Shown piece after piece: positions 44,644 through 53,444 of a stretch of 53,584 nucleotides of DNA (its first letter is position 1; each line of letters opens with the position of its first letter). The translations under genes were made by a program, and so were the position numbers. Source of the stretch: Hyphomicrobiales bacterium (GTDB lineage: Bacteria > Pseudomonadota > Alphaproteobacteria > Rhizobiales > JAJFHR01); NCBI GenBank assembly GCA_021775475.1, contig JAJFHS010000012.1, positions 1 to 53,584 on the forward strand, read 5' to 3'. The notes beneath the pieces are model-generated. The model was not told the DNA's origin. It made no database searches and was given only the letters and a program-made list of their open reading frames with translations.

Positions 44644-46296
44644 TTAAGCAGCCGTTGCCTTGTGGGTAACTCTGGCTTTGTAAAGAGTATAAATTCCGCC
44701 AACCATGATAGCAAAACCTATAGAGGGCCTGATGAAACCACCCATCATAAAGAGGGGAACGGAAACGGCAATCAGCAGGAGTGCCGGATAATAAAGCGTC
44801 CAGGTTTTTGTGCCGCGTTTATCCTGATACATCGGATACACGGCGGAGAAGACCGCGACAATCATGAAAAACAACGACCACGGCCGCGTAAAGAAGGGCG
44901 AGAGGTCGGTGGTGATGGCAAAGGCGCGCGCCAGGTTCAACTCAGCAATATTGCCCAGCACCACACCCAGGATCATCGGTGCCAGGGGGAAGCCAAATTG
45001 CCGCATTAAGAAGCCCAGGATACCAAACCACAGGATTGTCCACAGGTCATATTCAACATTGTTGAGGGCAAAGACCCCGATGCCGCAAAAGCCTAAAATG
45101 ACGGCAGTGAGCACATACATCTTCACCCGTGTCACCTTAACGAACACCCTGAGCATAAAGGATTGCAAGCCTACCATCATGAAGGTGGCGAGGAAAAAGG
45201 CGATAAAAATGGAATAGGCCAGAACCGGTTCTTCAGCGATAAATGTCGGACTGGGAACCACATCGTGAATGAGGAGTGCGCCTAACATGACAGCTGTGGT
45301 GACATCGCCGGGAATACCCAGCGCCATCATGGTAATGAGCGCACCGCCTTCAACCGCATTGTTGGAGCTTTCCGGCGCGATGATACCATCGGGAATGCCG
45401 GTGCCGAATTTCTCCGGGTGTTTTGAGGTCTTTTTGGCCTGATCATAGGCCAAAATATTGGCAATGGAGCCACCTGCACCAGGTAAAATCCCGGTAAACA
45501 CACCAATAATTGACGAGCGCAAAACAATGGTCCAGCGGGTTAAAACCTCGCGAAGGGCGCGCCGATGTTCAATGCGGATGTGCACAGAGCCTTTGTCCAT
45601 CAAGGCTTTTTTCGCCTGAGCGGGATCGCGAACATCACTCAACAACTGAGAGAAGGCAAACAGGCCGATAAGAACGGCAATAAAATTAAAGCCCTGAAGC
45701 ATGGCATCAGAACCGAAGTTGAAGCGCGCAATACCGGCAGCTTCATCTTCACCGATTGTTCTGACCAAAAGCCCGACGAGACCGGCGATTAACCCTTTCA
45801 CCATATTCTTGCCTGCCAGCGAGGCCGTTATGGTGAGGGCGAAAATCACCAGCATAAAGTAATCCCAGGGGTTAAACTCGAGCCCGATACGGGCAAGCTG
45901 GGGAGCGAGCGTTACCAACAAAACAGCGCTGATGATACCGCCGCAAAAAGACGACCACACGCCAATTCCCAAAGCCAATCCAGGCTCACCCCGCCGCGCC
46001 ATGGGAAAGCCGTCAAAGGTGGTGGCGACAGAAGAAGGTGTTCCGGGAATGCCGGTTAAAATGCCTGCCATCAACCCGCCGGAAAGCCCGCCCACCAGCA
46101 CACTGACCATGGTAGCCAGGCCTTGCGTTGCGGGCATGCCAAAGGTAAACGGCAAGGTTAACACCACGGCCATGGCGATGGTGAAACCGGGAATGGCACC
46201 AGCCACAAGACCACCGGCGACACCCACAAGCATTAAAATAATTGTTTTGATATTTGCCAGTTCGCCAAAGGCTGTTGCGATGTTTTCCAAAATCAC
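44644..46296 (-). CDS. tctA: Tripartite tricarboxylate transporter, large permease (TctA)
   Basis: TctA is the large membrane subunit of the TTT family, which takes up carboxylates with a binding protein. The 550-residue protein has about 12 membrane segments and the family motifs GLVAGAIPGFTIAMAVVLTLPFTF, GGLMAGILTGIPGTPSSVATTFDG, and ALGIPGDVTTAVMLGALL. It is about 50 residues longer than the typical member, mainly at the C terminus. It overlaps tctB by 4 bases (46293-46296). The substrate is not known. Confidence 0.94.
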   Translation of the reverse strand: MILENIATAFGELANIKTIILMLVGVAGGLVAGAIPGFTIAMAVVLTLPFTFGMPATQGLATMVSVLVGGLSGGLMAGILTGIPGTPSSVATTFDGFPMARRGEPGLALGIGVWSSFCGGIISAVLLVTLAPQLARIGLEFNPWDYFMLVIFALTITASLAGKNMVKGLIAGLVGLLVRTIGEDEAAGIARFNFGSDAMLQGFNFIAVLIGLFAFSQLLSDVRDPAQAKKALMDKGSVHIRIEHRRALREVLTRWTIVLRSSIIGVFTGILPGAGGSIANILAYDQAKKTSKHPEKFGTGIPDGIIAPESSNNAVEGGALITMMALGIPGDVTTAVMLGALLIHDVVPSPTFIAEEPVLAYSIFIAFFLATFMMVGLQSFMLRVFVKVTRVKMYVLTAVILGFCGIGVFALNNVEYDLWTILWFGILGFLMRQFGFPLAPMILGVVLGNIAELNLARAFAITTDLSPFFTRPWSLFFMIVAVFSAVYPMYQDKRGTKTWTLYYPALLLIAVSVPLFMMGGFIRPSIGFAIMVGGIYTLYKARVTHKATAA

Positions 46297-46817
46297 GACG
46301 ACACCCCCAGCACTGTCAATAGATAGGGGAAATCAGACGGTGGCAAAATCACACCCAGGCCATAGGTGAACAACGACCACATGGCCCCGATACAGCCAAT
46401 TGCGACAATGGCGTGAAAAACAAGGTTCTTGGCTGACCATCCCCCCAGTACATTCAACAGCAAAAACACAAATCCGATGCCGCTGATCAACATGCCAAAC
46501 ACCGGTAAGGTTGCGAGATAAGCGAAAAACAGAACAAAGCACCAGATGGGGTTTTTCCAATAAGCCAACCAACCGGAAAACCCCGGTTGTGGTAATGCTT
46601 GTTCTTCGTCCTCAGGAATTTCTTGCGAATTGGTCAGGGACTGAAACAGATAGATCAGTGATAATACGCCAAGAGCTGCAATTATGGCGCGAGGCCAGGT
46701 AGAGGGCAGCAGGACACCATATGTTGGCACCCGAATGTCAAAGCTGGCTGCGAAAAAAACACCGCAAAGAACCAACAGGAAAATGGCGACAGCAGAATCT
46801 TTGTTCAAACGTTCCAT
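46293..46817 (-). CDS. tctB: Tripartite tricarboxylate transporter, small subunit (TctB)
   Basis: The 174-residue protein has four predicted membrane segments and belongs to the TctB family by length, hydrophobic pattern and position between tctC and tctA. The first segment is AVAIFLLVLCGVFFAASFDI and the last contains GLGVILPPSDFPYLLTVLG. It overlaps tctA by 4 bases, which suggests equimolar production of the two membrane subunits. Confidence 0.88.
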   Translation of the reverse strand: MERLNKDSAVAIFLLVLCGVFFAASFDIRVPTYGVLLPSTWPRAIIAALGVLSLIYLFQSLTNSQEIPEDEEQALPQPGFSGWLAYWKNPIWCFVLFFAYLATLPVFGMLISGIGFVFLLLNVLGGWSAKNLVFHAIVAIGCIGAMWSLFTYGLGVILPPSDFPYLLTVLGVSS

Positions 46818-46844
46818 GGAAGGCCTGCGATTTAGGAAAAAAGG

Positions 46845-46873
46845 AGCCCGGATATCGCAAAGATATCCGGGCT
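46845..46873 (-). terminator. Hairpin between tctC and tctB (attenuator or mRNA 3' stabiliser)
   Basis: AGCCCGGATATC (46845-46856) and GATATCCGGGCT (46862-46873) form a perfect 12-base stem with a 5-base loop. Read on the minus strand it is followed by CCTTTTTTCC, so it can act as a weak terminator after tctC and protect its mRNA. Confidence 0.8.
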
Positions 46874-46893
46874 GTTGTTAAAACCCGTAAGGA

Positions 46894-47877
46894 TTATTTT
46901 TTGTACATTCCGATCTTAATGGCAACTTTTTCATGCGCTGCATAGGTGTCTTCAGCCCATTTGCGGAAATCGGCAGGACCAACCCATTCTATACCAGTGC
47001 CTTTGGCAGCCATCTGCTTGAGCAGGTCGGGATTTTCCGCAGCCTTTTTAAACACCTGCGACCACATGTCGACGATTTCTTTTGGCGTGCCTTTGGGGGC
47101 AACAACACCGCGTTTGAGCGCGTAGACCAAATCCACACCAAGTTCTTTCAAAGTTGGTAGATCCGGCAGGTTTGGATCACGTTTTTCAGCCGCAATAGCG
47201 AACGCCTTGAGTTCACCGCCTTCGATGTATTTTTTACCCGAAGCAACATTGAGTGTGCCCAGCTGAATAGCATTGGACAACAAGGCCGTCATGCGCTGCT
47301 TGGTGCCGTCAAAGGGAACGTATTTGAATTTAACCCCGGTCAAATCCTCCAGGATCAGCCATGAGAACTGACTGGTTGAACCAAATGTTGCACCAGTGAG
47401 AATGGTTTCAGGGGCAGCTTTGGCAGCGCTTAAAAGTTCTTCCAGACTGTTCCACTTCACATTACCGGCAGCACCAATAATGTCAGGAGTTGAGGTCAAA
47501 AGGGCTACTGTTTCAAAAGCGGGATAGGTGAAATCAATCCGGCCATTGAGGAAACTTGTGATTGCACTTTGATGAATGGCAAACAGCGTGCAGCCATCGG
47601 GTTTTGCTTTTGCCGCGACCTTGGCGCCTTTGTTGCCGCCCTGTCCGGGAATGGTCACAACCTTGATTTTATGTTCACCACCCATTTGCTGTATGGTTTT
47701 TTCGAAAATCGAAAACAGCACATGAGTGCCACCACCGGCTCCCCACGGTACAATCAGTTTGGCGGTGCTGCATGGGATGGCCGCAGTTGCCAGCGCCGGC
47801 GTTGAGGTCGCTGCTGTGGTGACGACAGCCACCGCAGAAATCGCTGCAACCGCTCCCCATTTTAAAAGTTTTTTCAT
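46894..47877 (-). CDS. tctC: Tripartite tricarboxylate transporter, substrate-binding protein (TctC/Bug)
   Basis: The 327-residue periplasmic protein has a signal peptide (to about residue 31) and the Bug-family features LIVPWGAGGGTHVLFS, VTIPGQGGNKGAKVAAKAKPDG and ATFGSTSQFSWL. It binds the carboxylate and delivers it to TctAB. Position as first gene and the hairpin downstream fit a higher level than the permease. AGGGAG precedes the start. Its gene is divergent from the aspartate dehydrogenase gene with 132 bases between. Confidence 0.93.
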   Translation of the reverse strand: MKKLLKWGAVAAISAVAVVTTAATSTPALATAAIPCSTAKLIVPWGAGGGTHVLFSIFEKTIQQMGGEHKIKVVTIPGQGGNKGAKVAAKAKPDGCTLFAIHQSAITSFLNGRIDFTYPAFETVALLTSTPDIIGAAGNVKWNSLEELLSAAKAAPETILTGATFGSTSQFSWLILEDLTGVKFKYVPFDGTKQRMTALLSNAIQLGTLNVASGKKYIEGGELKAFAIAAEKRDPNLPDLPTLKELGVDLVYALKRGVVAPKGTPKEIVDMWSQVFKKAAENPDLLKQMAAKGTGIEWVGPADFRKWAEDTYAAHEKVAIKIGMYKK

Positions 47878-48009
47878 TAGCCAATCTCCCTGTAAGGTGT
47901 GTTTTTATGATACATTTAAGGTTGGGCAATTCGTCTTTCCCGCCCTTATAAATTTGATACTAACAAGTTTTTTGCCAAAAATACAGTAGTCACAGGACAG
48001 ATTTTAAAG

Positions 48010-48819
48010 ATGCCAGAATATCGTGTTGCCATAGCTGGATTAGGCACTATTGGACTAAAGGTGGCTCAGGCTATTAATAGTGGTGATTTGCCCGGCCTGT
48101 CATTAACGGCAGTGTCGGCGAAAAATCATACCAAGGCCGCTGCAAATTTAAGGAATTTCATACCCGCGCCTGCCATCGTTTCGCTCGGTGAACTGGCGGA
48201 GCTTGCCGATGTTGTGGTGGAATGTTCTCCGGCTGCAGTTTTTGCTCAATGTGCAGATGCTGCCATTGCCCGGGGCCTAATTTTCATTACCGTTTCTGCC
48301 GGTGCCTTATTGGAGCGGGCCGATTTAATAGCCCAGGCAGAAAAAACCGGCGCGCAAATAATTATTCCCACCGGCGCCCTGATTGGGCTGGATGCCGTGC
48401 GGGCAGCCGCAGAGGGTCAAATCACAAGTGTTACTCACAGTGTTCGCAAACCCGAAGCGTCTTTAAAAGGCGCACCTTTCATTGAGCAAAACAATATCAA
48501 CCTGGATAATCTTGACACCGCCCTGTGCGTTTTCAAGGGCTCTGCACGCGACGCTGCCAAAGGATTTCCCGCCAACGTAAATGTTTCCGCGGCTCTGGGA
48601 ATGGCTGGAATTGGGGCTGATAAAACAATTGTCGAAATCTGGGCAGACCCTGCCATCGACCGCAATATACATGAGGTTGTTGTCGAGGCCGACAGCGCGC
48701 ATTTTTCAATGAAAATCGAGAACGTGCCGTCGAAAAATGCAGCGACCGGAAAAATCACCGCCTTAAGCGTGATAGCAGCCCTGCGTCGGCTGACAGCCCC
48801 CCTTGTCATTGGCACCTGA
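48010..48819 (+). CDS. nadX: L-aspartate dehydrogenase (NadX-like)
   Basis: The enzyme oxidises L-aspartate to iminoaspartate/oxaloacetate with NAD(P). The 269-residue protein begins with a dinucleotide-binding motif AIAGLGTIGLKVAQAI, has the TVSAGALLERADL and IPTGALIGLDAVRAAAEG stretches, and carries the family His at H221 in NIHEVVVEAD. It could supply iminoaspartate for NAD synthesis or feed aspartate-derived carbon into catabolism. No nadA or nadC is adjacent. It stands between two carboxylate uptake systems, so a catabolic role is plausible. Confidence 0.88.
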   Translation: MPEYRVAIAGLGTIGLKVAQAINSGDLPGLSLTAVSAKNHTKAAANLRNFIPAPAIVSLGELAELADVVVECSPAAVFAQCADAAIARGLIFITVSAGALLERADLIAQAEKTGAQIIIPTGALIGLDAVRAAAEGQITSVTHSVRKPEASLKGAPFIEQNNINLDNLDTALCVFKGSARDAAKGFPANVNVSAALGMAGIGADKTIVEIWADPAIDRNIHEVVVEADSAHFSMKIENVPSKNAATGKITALSVIAALRRLTAPLVIGT

Positions 48820-49004
48820 GACGATTACATGATTTATGATAACGTATTCAGGGAATTACAAAACACCCGGAAAACTACCCTTAATCGACATTTTTCAACC
48901 ATGGCAAAAATAAGGCTATAGACCCATGCCCATTTTTTGTGCATGATCGACTATTGTATAGCCTCCTGTGAGTTGGGGGCAGCATATATTTGATGGGAGA
49001 GATT

Positions 49005-49988
49005 ATGCGTAGATTTAGTGTTAAGACAATTGCTGCTGTTGCCGCTTTGGCGACAGTGGGTCTGGGTTTTGCCGGTACCGGTGCCAGTGCTCAAACAAAA
49101 CAGTTTATCAGCATTGGTACAGGTGGTGTAACCGGTGTGTATTATCCAACAGGTGGCGCTATTTGCCGTCTGGTAAATAAGACACGCAAGGAAACAGGAA
49201 TTCGTTGTTCAGCCGAATCAACCGGGGGATCAATATACAACATCAACACAATCCGTGCGGGTGAACTTGAATTTGGCGTGGCTCAGTCTGACTGGCAGTA
49301 TCACGCTTACAATGGTACGTCCAAATTCAAAAAACAGGGCAAATTTGAAAAACTTCGCGCTGTGTTCTCCGTACATGCCGAACCTGTAACCGTGATTGCC
49401 CGCGATGATGCTGGCATCAGCAACATTACAGATGTTAAAGGCAAACGCATGAACATCGGTAATCCGGGTTCTGGTACACGCGGTACATGGGAAGTTCTTG
49501 AGACCGCTTTGGGCTGGAAACGTTCCGACCTTAAACTGGCCGCTGAAATGAAATCAGCTGAAACCGGTGCTGCTGTTTGTGATGGCAAAATCGATGCTTA
49601 TTTCTGGCTCGTCGGTCATCCTTCAGCCCTGACACAGGAAAGCCTGGCTTCTTGTGCATCTCACCTGGTGAATGTAACCGGTCCTGCCATCGACAAGCTG
49701 ATTGCAGACAATTCATACTACCGCAAGGCAACCATTCCTGCGGGCATGTATAACAACAAAGAAGATATCACCACATTTGGTGTTGGCGCCACGTTCGTTA
49801 CCAGTTCTGATGTTTCTGATCTGGTTGTGTACACCGTGGTTAAATCAGTCTTCGAAAACTTTGATCAATTCAAAAAGCTTCACCCGGCGTTTGCCAATCT
49901 GAAGCCTGCAGAAATGATCAAGGACGGTCTGTCTGCACCACTTCACCCCGGTGCAATAAAATATTACAAAGAAAAAGGCTGGATGTAA
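49005..49988 (+). CDS. TAXI-family TRAP transporter solute-binding protein
   Basis: The roughly 327-residue protein has a signal peptide ending ASAQ and the TAXI features [54 protein letters not shown] and [16 protein letters not shown]. It binds a ligand in the periplasm for the fused permease downstream. ATG 49005 follows GGGAGAG and is preferred over the upstream ATGs. Codon use resembles a well-expressed gene. A strong hairpin separates it from the permease gene. The ligand is unknown, with glutamate and other dicarboxylates known for some TAXI proteins. Confidence 0.93.
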   Translation: MRRFSVKTIAAVAALATVGLGFAGTGASAQTKQFISIGTGGVTGVYYPTGGAICRLVNKTRKETGIRCSAESTGGSIYNINTIRAGELEFGVAQSDWQYHAYNGTSKFKKQGKFEKLRAVFSVHAEPVTVIARDDAGISNITDVKGKRMNIGNPGSGTRGTWEVLETALGWKRSDLKLAAEMKSAETGAAVCDGKIDAYFWLVGHPSALTQESLASCASHLVNVTGPAIDKLIADNSYYRKATIPAGMYNNKEDITTFGVGATFVTSSDVSDLVVYTVVKSVFENFDQFKKLHPAFANLKPAEMIKDGLSAPLHPGAIKYYKEKGWM

Positions 49989-49998
49989 TTTTAGCCTC

Positions 49999-50035
49999 AA
50001 AGGTGGGAAAGCAAATGCTTTCCCACCTTTTTTGT
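49999..50035 (+). terminator. Strong hairpin with T-run after the TAXI binding-protein gene
   Basis: AAAGGTGGGAAAGC (49999-50012) pairs with GCTTTCCCACCTTT (50017-50030) around a 4-base loop and is followed by further T residues. It would terminate most transcripts after the binding-protein gene, with read-through to the permease. Confidence 0.92.
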
Positions 50036-50139
50036 TAATCGTACTCAAGTCATGGCTGGGAGCTATAGGATCTGCAAGGCGTGGATCCTGATTGGGTACG
50101 CTTGTTTAATCCGACCGGCGCTGGAGGAGGCCTGCAGTA

Positions 50140-52779
50140 ATGACCGACGTAAACACATCATCAACATCCGCCGACGAATTGGTAGCACAAGCTGATTCAG
50201 GCGCGCGAAATCTTGGAGGCTCGCTGACCCGGTTGATACCGGGGATTTGTCTGGCCTGGGCGCTTTATCAACTTTACATTGCCTCACCACTGCCGTTTAT
50301 GTTGACGGAGTTCACCGGGGCTGACGTATTTATTTTCATTTCCAACCTGTCAATCTCGCGTAAAATCCATTTATTGTTTGCGCTTGTTTTGTCGATTCTC
50401 GCATTTCCGATGTTCAAATCGAGCAATCGCACAAGCATTCCCATTTATGACTGGGTCTTGCTGGCCCTAGGCATGAGCGCCATCTTGTACATGATTTTCA
50501 TGAACTCCAATATTGCCGATCGCGCCGGTGATTTTGCCCATGCAAACATCAGGTATGACATGACCGCCGCCGTTATCGGTATGGCGGTTCTAACCCTTTC
50601 GGTTTACCGTTCGCTGGGGCTGCCTCTGGTAATTGTCGCCGGTGTTTTGATGTCGTATGTGTTTATCGGCGGCGGCAACTGGGGTGGTGCTTCATTCGTC
50701 AAGGGGACCTGGCATTTCTGGATGCAGGAAGAAGGGGTTTTTGGTAAACCGCTTTCGGTTTCGGCCCAGACGATTTTCTTATTTGTGCTGTTTGGCGCGA
50801 TATTGGAAAAAGCCGGTGCCGGGGGATATTTCATTAAAATCGCTTTTGCCCTGCTCGGCCATTTTCGTGGTGGCCCGGCTAAAGCAGCGGTGATTGCCTC
50901 AGCGCTCAGCGGTCTTTATTCAGGCTCTTCAATTGCCAACGTGGTGACCACGGGAACATTCACCATCCCTTTGATGAAACGGACCGGTTTTAGCCCGGAA
51001 AAAGCCGGTGCTGTGGAGGTAGCTGCTTCTACCAACGGGCAATTGACACCACCGGTTATGGGGGCTGCGGCCTTCCTGATCGCTGAGTTCACCGGTGTTG
51101 AATACACCACATTGCTCAAACATGCGTTGCTGCCAGCTTTGGTTTCTTACATTGCGCTGGTTTACATTGTGCATCTGGAGGCGTGCAAACTACGCCTCAA
51201 AGGCCTGCCTAAGCTACCGTCATCCGTGACATTCTTGCGCAAGATCATCGGCTTTCTTACCGGCTTCATCCTAATATCCCTCGGGTTCATTATTGTGTAC
51301 TACACGTTGGGAGCGGTTAAAGCTGCCAATCCCGGTCTGTCGCTATATGCGGTTATGGCAATTTTCGGTGTAATTTACCTCGCCTTGTTATATGTGGCTT
51401 CAAAGTACCCCGATCTTGAAGAAGATGACCCTGAAGCGCCAATGACAGAATTGCCGCATGCCGGGAATACAGCGGTAACCGGTCTTTACTACCTGTTGCC
51501 GATTATCCTGTTGCTGTGGTCCATTCTGCCAACACCTGAACGGCTGTCGCCGCATCTGTCAGCGTTTTATGCCTGTCTGGCAATGATATTCATCGCGCTT
51601 ACGCAAAAACCACTCAAAGCCATGTTCCGTGGTGAGGGCAACTTCATGGGCGGCTTGAAAGAAGGTTTTGATGATTGCGCCATTGGCATGATCTCGGGTT
51701 CGCGCAACATGATCTCGATTGGTATCGCGACGGCTGCTGCCGGTGTTATTGTCGGATCAATTTCACTTACCGGTGTGCATGGTATTGTCGGACAGTTCGT
51801 TGAATTCCTGTCCGGTGGCAATCTGCTGATCATGTTGATACTGGTCGCCATTATGAGCCTGGTACTGGGCATGGGATTACCGACAACAGCCAACTATCTG
51901 GTTGTTGCCGGTCTGATGGCCCCGGTTATCGTAGCCCTTGGTGCCAAATCAGGCCTGATCGTTCCGTTGGTCGCGGTGCATCTGTTTGTGTTCTACTTTG
52001 GAATTCTGGCTGACGACACACCTCCGGTGGGGCTGGCAGCTTACGCAGCTGCCGCGATCTCGAAGGGCGATCCGATCAAGACCGGTGTTCAGGGTTTTGC
52101 CTACGACATTCGTACCGCCCTGTTGCCGTTCCTGTTTATCTTCAACACCGAGTTGTTGTTGATTGATGTAACCATATTCAAGGCGGTGTTTATTTTCATC
52201 ATAGCAACGATTGCAATGATGTTGTTTGCAGCGGCCACGCAAGGCTGGTTCTTTACCAAAAGTAAAGTCTGGGAAAGTGTCGCCCTGCTGCTGATCGCCT
52301 TTACACTATTCCGACCGGGTTTCTGGCTCGATTATGTATCTTCACCATTCGAAGATAAACCTGGCGCGCAAGCCTTGAGCATTGCTGAATCTATGCCGGA
52401 CGGGGCCAGTATGAGGGTGAGGATTGTCGGCCCTGATTTTGACAATCCTGATATCAACAACAACACAACTATCCTGCTGCAACTCGGTCCCAAGGCCGAT
52501 GGTGAAACCCGCTTCACCAAGGCGGGGTTGAATATTCTGGAAGAAGACGGAAAAGTTGTTGTTGATGGTCTGACCTGGGACAGCAAGCACAAGCAACTCG
52601 ACAAGTTGTTCACGCTGGGCGAAGTGGACAATCCGGTGATTGTGGAAATTGTGCAATTGAACAGAGAGCGTTTTGCCAAGGAATTGTTCTACATTCCTGC
52701 ACTCGGCATATTGTTCCTGATCATCTTCCTGCAACGTCGTCGCCATGTTGATGTCGGTGATGAACCCCAAGCTGCGTAA
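50140..52779 (+). CDS. TRAP transporter fused permease (DctQM) with C-terminal DUF3394-like domain
   Basis: This 879-residue membrane protein fuses the small (4-helix) and large (12-helix) TRAP permease subunits, as usual for TAXI-type TRAP systems. Core features are SALSGLYSGSSIANVVTTGTFTIPLMKRTGFSPEKAGAVE, NGQLTPPVMGAAAFLIAEFT, and the second repeat GLPTTANYLVVAGLMAPV with DDTPPVGLAAYAAAAIS, quoted here only in part. After the last core helices, about 150 residues contain a soluble stretch (near 745-845) and one last helix. This region resembles the DUF3394 domain known from such permeases. GGAGGAGG precedes the start. Confidence 0.92.
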   Translation: MTDVNTSSTSADELVAQADSGARNLGGSLTRLIPGICLAWALYQLYIASPLPFMLTEFTGADVFIFISNLSISRKIHLLFALVLSILAFPMFKSSNRTSIPIYDWVLLALGMSAILYMIFMNSNIADRAGDFAHANIRYDMTAAVIGMAVLTLSVYRSLGLPLVIVAGVLMSYVFIGGGNWGGASFVKGTWHFWMQEEGVFGKPLSVSAQTIFLFVLFGAILEKAGAGGYFIKIAFALLGHFRGGPAKAAVIASALSGLYSGSSIANVVTTGTFTIPLMKRTGFSPEKAGAVEVAASTNGQLTPPVMGAAAFLIAEFTGVEYTTLLKHALLPALVSYIALVYIVHLEACKLRLKGLPKLPSSVTFLRKIIGFLTGFILISLGFIIVYYTLGAVKAANPGLSLYAVMAIFGVIYLALLYVASKYPDLEEDDPEAPMTELPHAGNTAVTGLYYLLPIILLLWSILPTPERLSPHLSAFYACLAMIFIALTQKPLKAMFRGEGNFMGGLKEGFDDCAIGMISGSRNMISIGIATAAAGVIVGSISLTGVHGIVGQFVEFLSGGNLLIMLILVAIMSLVLGMGLPTTANYLVVAGLMAPVIVALGAKSGLIVPLVAVHLFVFYFGILADDTPPVGLAAYAAAAISKGDPIKTGVQGFAYDIRTALLPFLFIFNTELLLIDVTIFKAVFIFIIATIAMMLFAAATQGWFFTKSKVWESVALLLIAFTLFRPGFWLDYVSSPFEDKPGAQALSIAESMPDGASMRVRIVGPDFDNPDINNNTTILLQLGPKADGETRFTKAGLNILEEDGKVVVDGLTWDSKHKQLDKLFTLGEVDNPVIVEIVQLNRERFAKELFYIPALGILFLIIFLQRRRHVDVGDEPQAA

Positions 52780-52802
52780 ATTCGGATTTGAAAGGACAAA
52801 AA

Positions 52803-53231
52803 ATGTATAAATCTATACTTCTACCTGTCGATTTAAATCAGGAAAGTTCGTGGAAGAAGGCCCTACCTACCGTTGTTGGCATGGCAAAATCAATGTCAGC
52901 GAAAATACATGTCATCACAGTTATACCGGATTACGGTATGGCTGTGGTCGGCAATTTTTTCACCGCTGATTATGAGCATTTTGCGACAACCAAGACGCAA
53001 ACGGCTCTCGACGAGTTTATCAAAGAGCACGTGCCCGCTGAACTTGTCGCCAGTGATACGGTGATCCACGGCACAATCTATAAGGAGATTATCGCGGCCG
53101 CTGATGAAAAAGGTTGTGACCTTATTATCCTGGCGTCACACCGCCCGGAAACTTCAGACTATCTGCTTGGCCCCAACGCAGCACGCGTTGTTCGCCATGC
53201 CAACCAGTCAGTTTTCGTCGTTCGCGACTAA
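52803..53231 (+). CDS. Universal stress protein (UspA family, TeaD-like)
   Basis: The 142-residue protein has the UspA fold: an N-terminal ILLPVDLNQESSWKKAL, central VITVIPDYGMAV, and the C-terminal nucleotide-binding stretch IILASHRPETSDYLLGPNAARVVRHA, then SVFVVRD. UspA proteins of this class, such as TeaD, bind ATP and regulate TRAP transporters encoded beside them. Here it lies 23 bases after the TRAP permease, which supports that role. ATG 52803 is preferred, with AAAGGA upstream. Confidence 0.9.
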   Translation: MYKSILLPVDLNQESSWKKALPTVVGMAKSMSAKIHVITVIPDYGMAVVGNFFTADYEHFATTKTQTALDEFIKEHVPAELVASDTVIHGTIYKEIIAAADEKGCDLIILASHRPETSDYLLGPNAARVVRHANQSVFVVRD

Positions 53232-53275
53232 AAACTCAAAGGCTCTTGATCGCACGACTGCCTGAACTCTTTAAG

Positions 53276-53320
53276 CCTTCTCCCCTTGCGGGAGAAGGTG
53301 GCAGCGCAGCTGACGGATGA
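53276..53320. repeat. REP-like repeat (CCTTCTCCC family)
   Basis: CCTTCTCCC (53276-53284) and GGGAGAAGG (53290-53298) form a 9-base stem, followed by tggcagcgcagctgacgga and tgagggg. This motif is a dispersed REP-type element in many proteobacteria. Its place 45 bases after the universal stress protein gene also allows a terminator role. Confidence 0.7.
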
Positions 53321-53384
53321 GGGGTAAAGCGGCAATCACGTTTAGACATAACGCGGTGTGTTTCGCGTTCAACCGACCCCACCT

Positions 53385-53441
53385 GTTCGTCATCCTCGGG
53401 CGTGACCCGAGGAACCATTCCTCAAATCCTTCGGTCAAATG
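53385..53441. repeat. REP-like palindromic repeat, copy 3 (reverse orientation)
   Basis: TCCTCGGG (53393-53400) and CCCGAGGA (53406-53413) close a CGTGA loop. On the minus strand this reads as the same element as copies 1 and 2 (CCTCGGGTCA..CCCGAGG, then ATGACGA). The neighbouring ccattcctcaaatccttcgg resembles the sequence inside the repeat at 32410-32522. Confidence 0.75.
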
Positions 53442-53444
53442 GTA

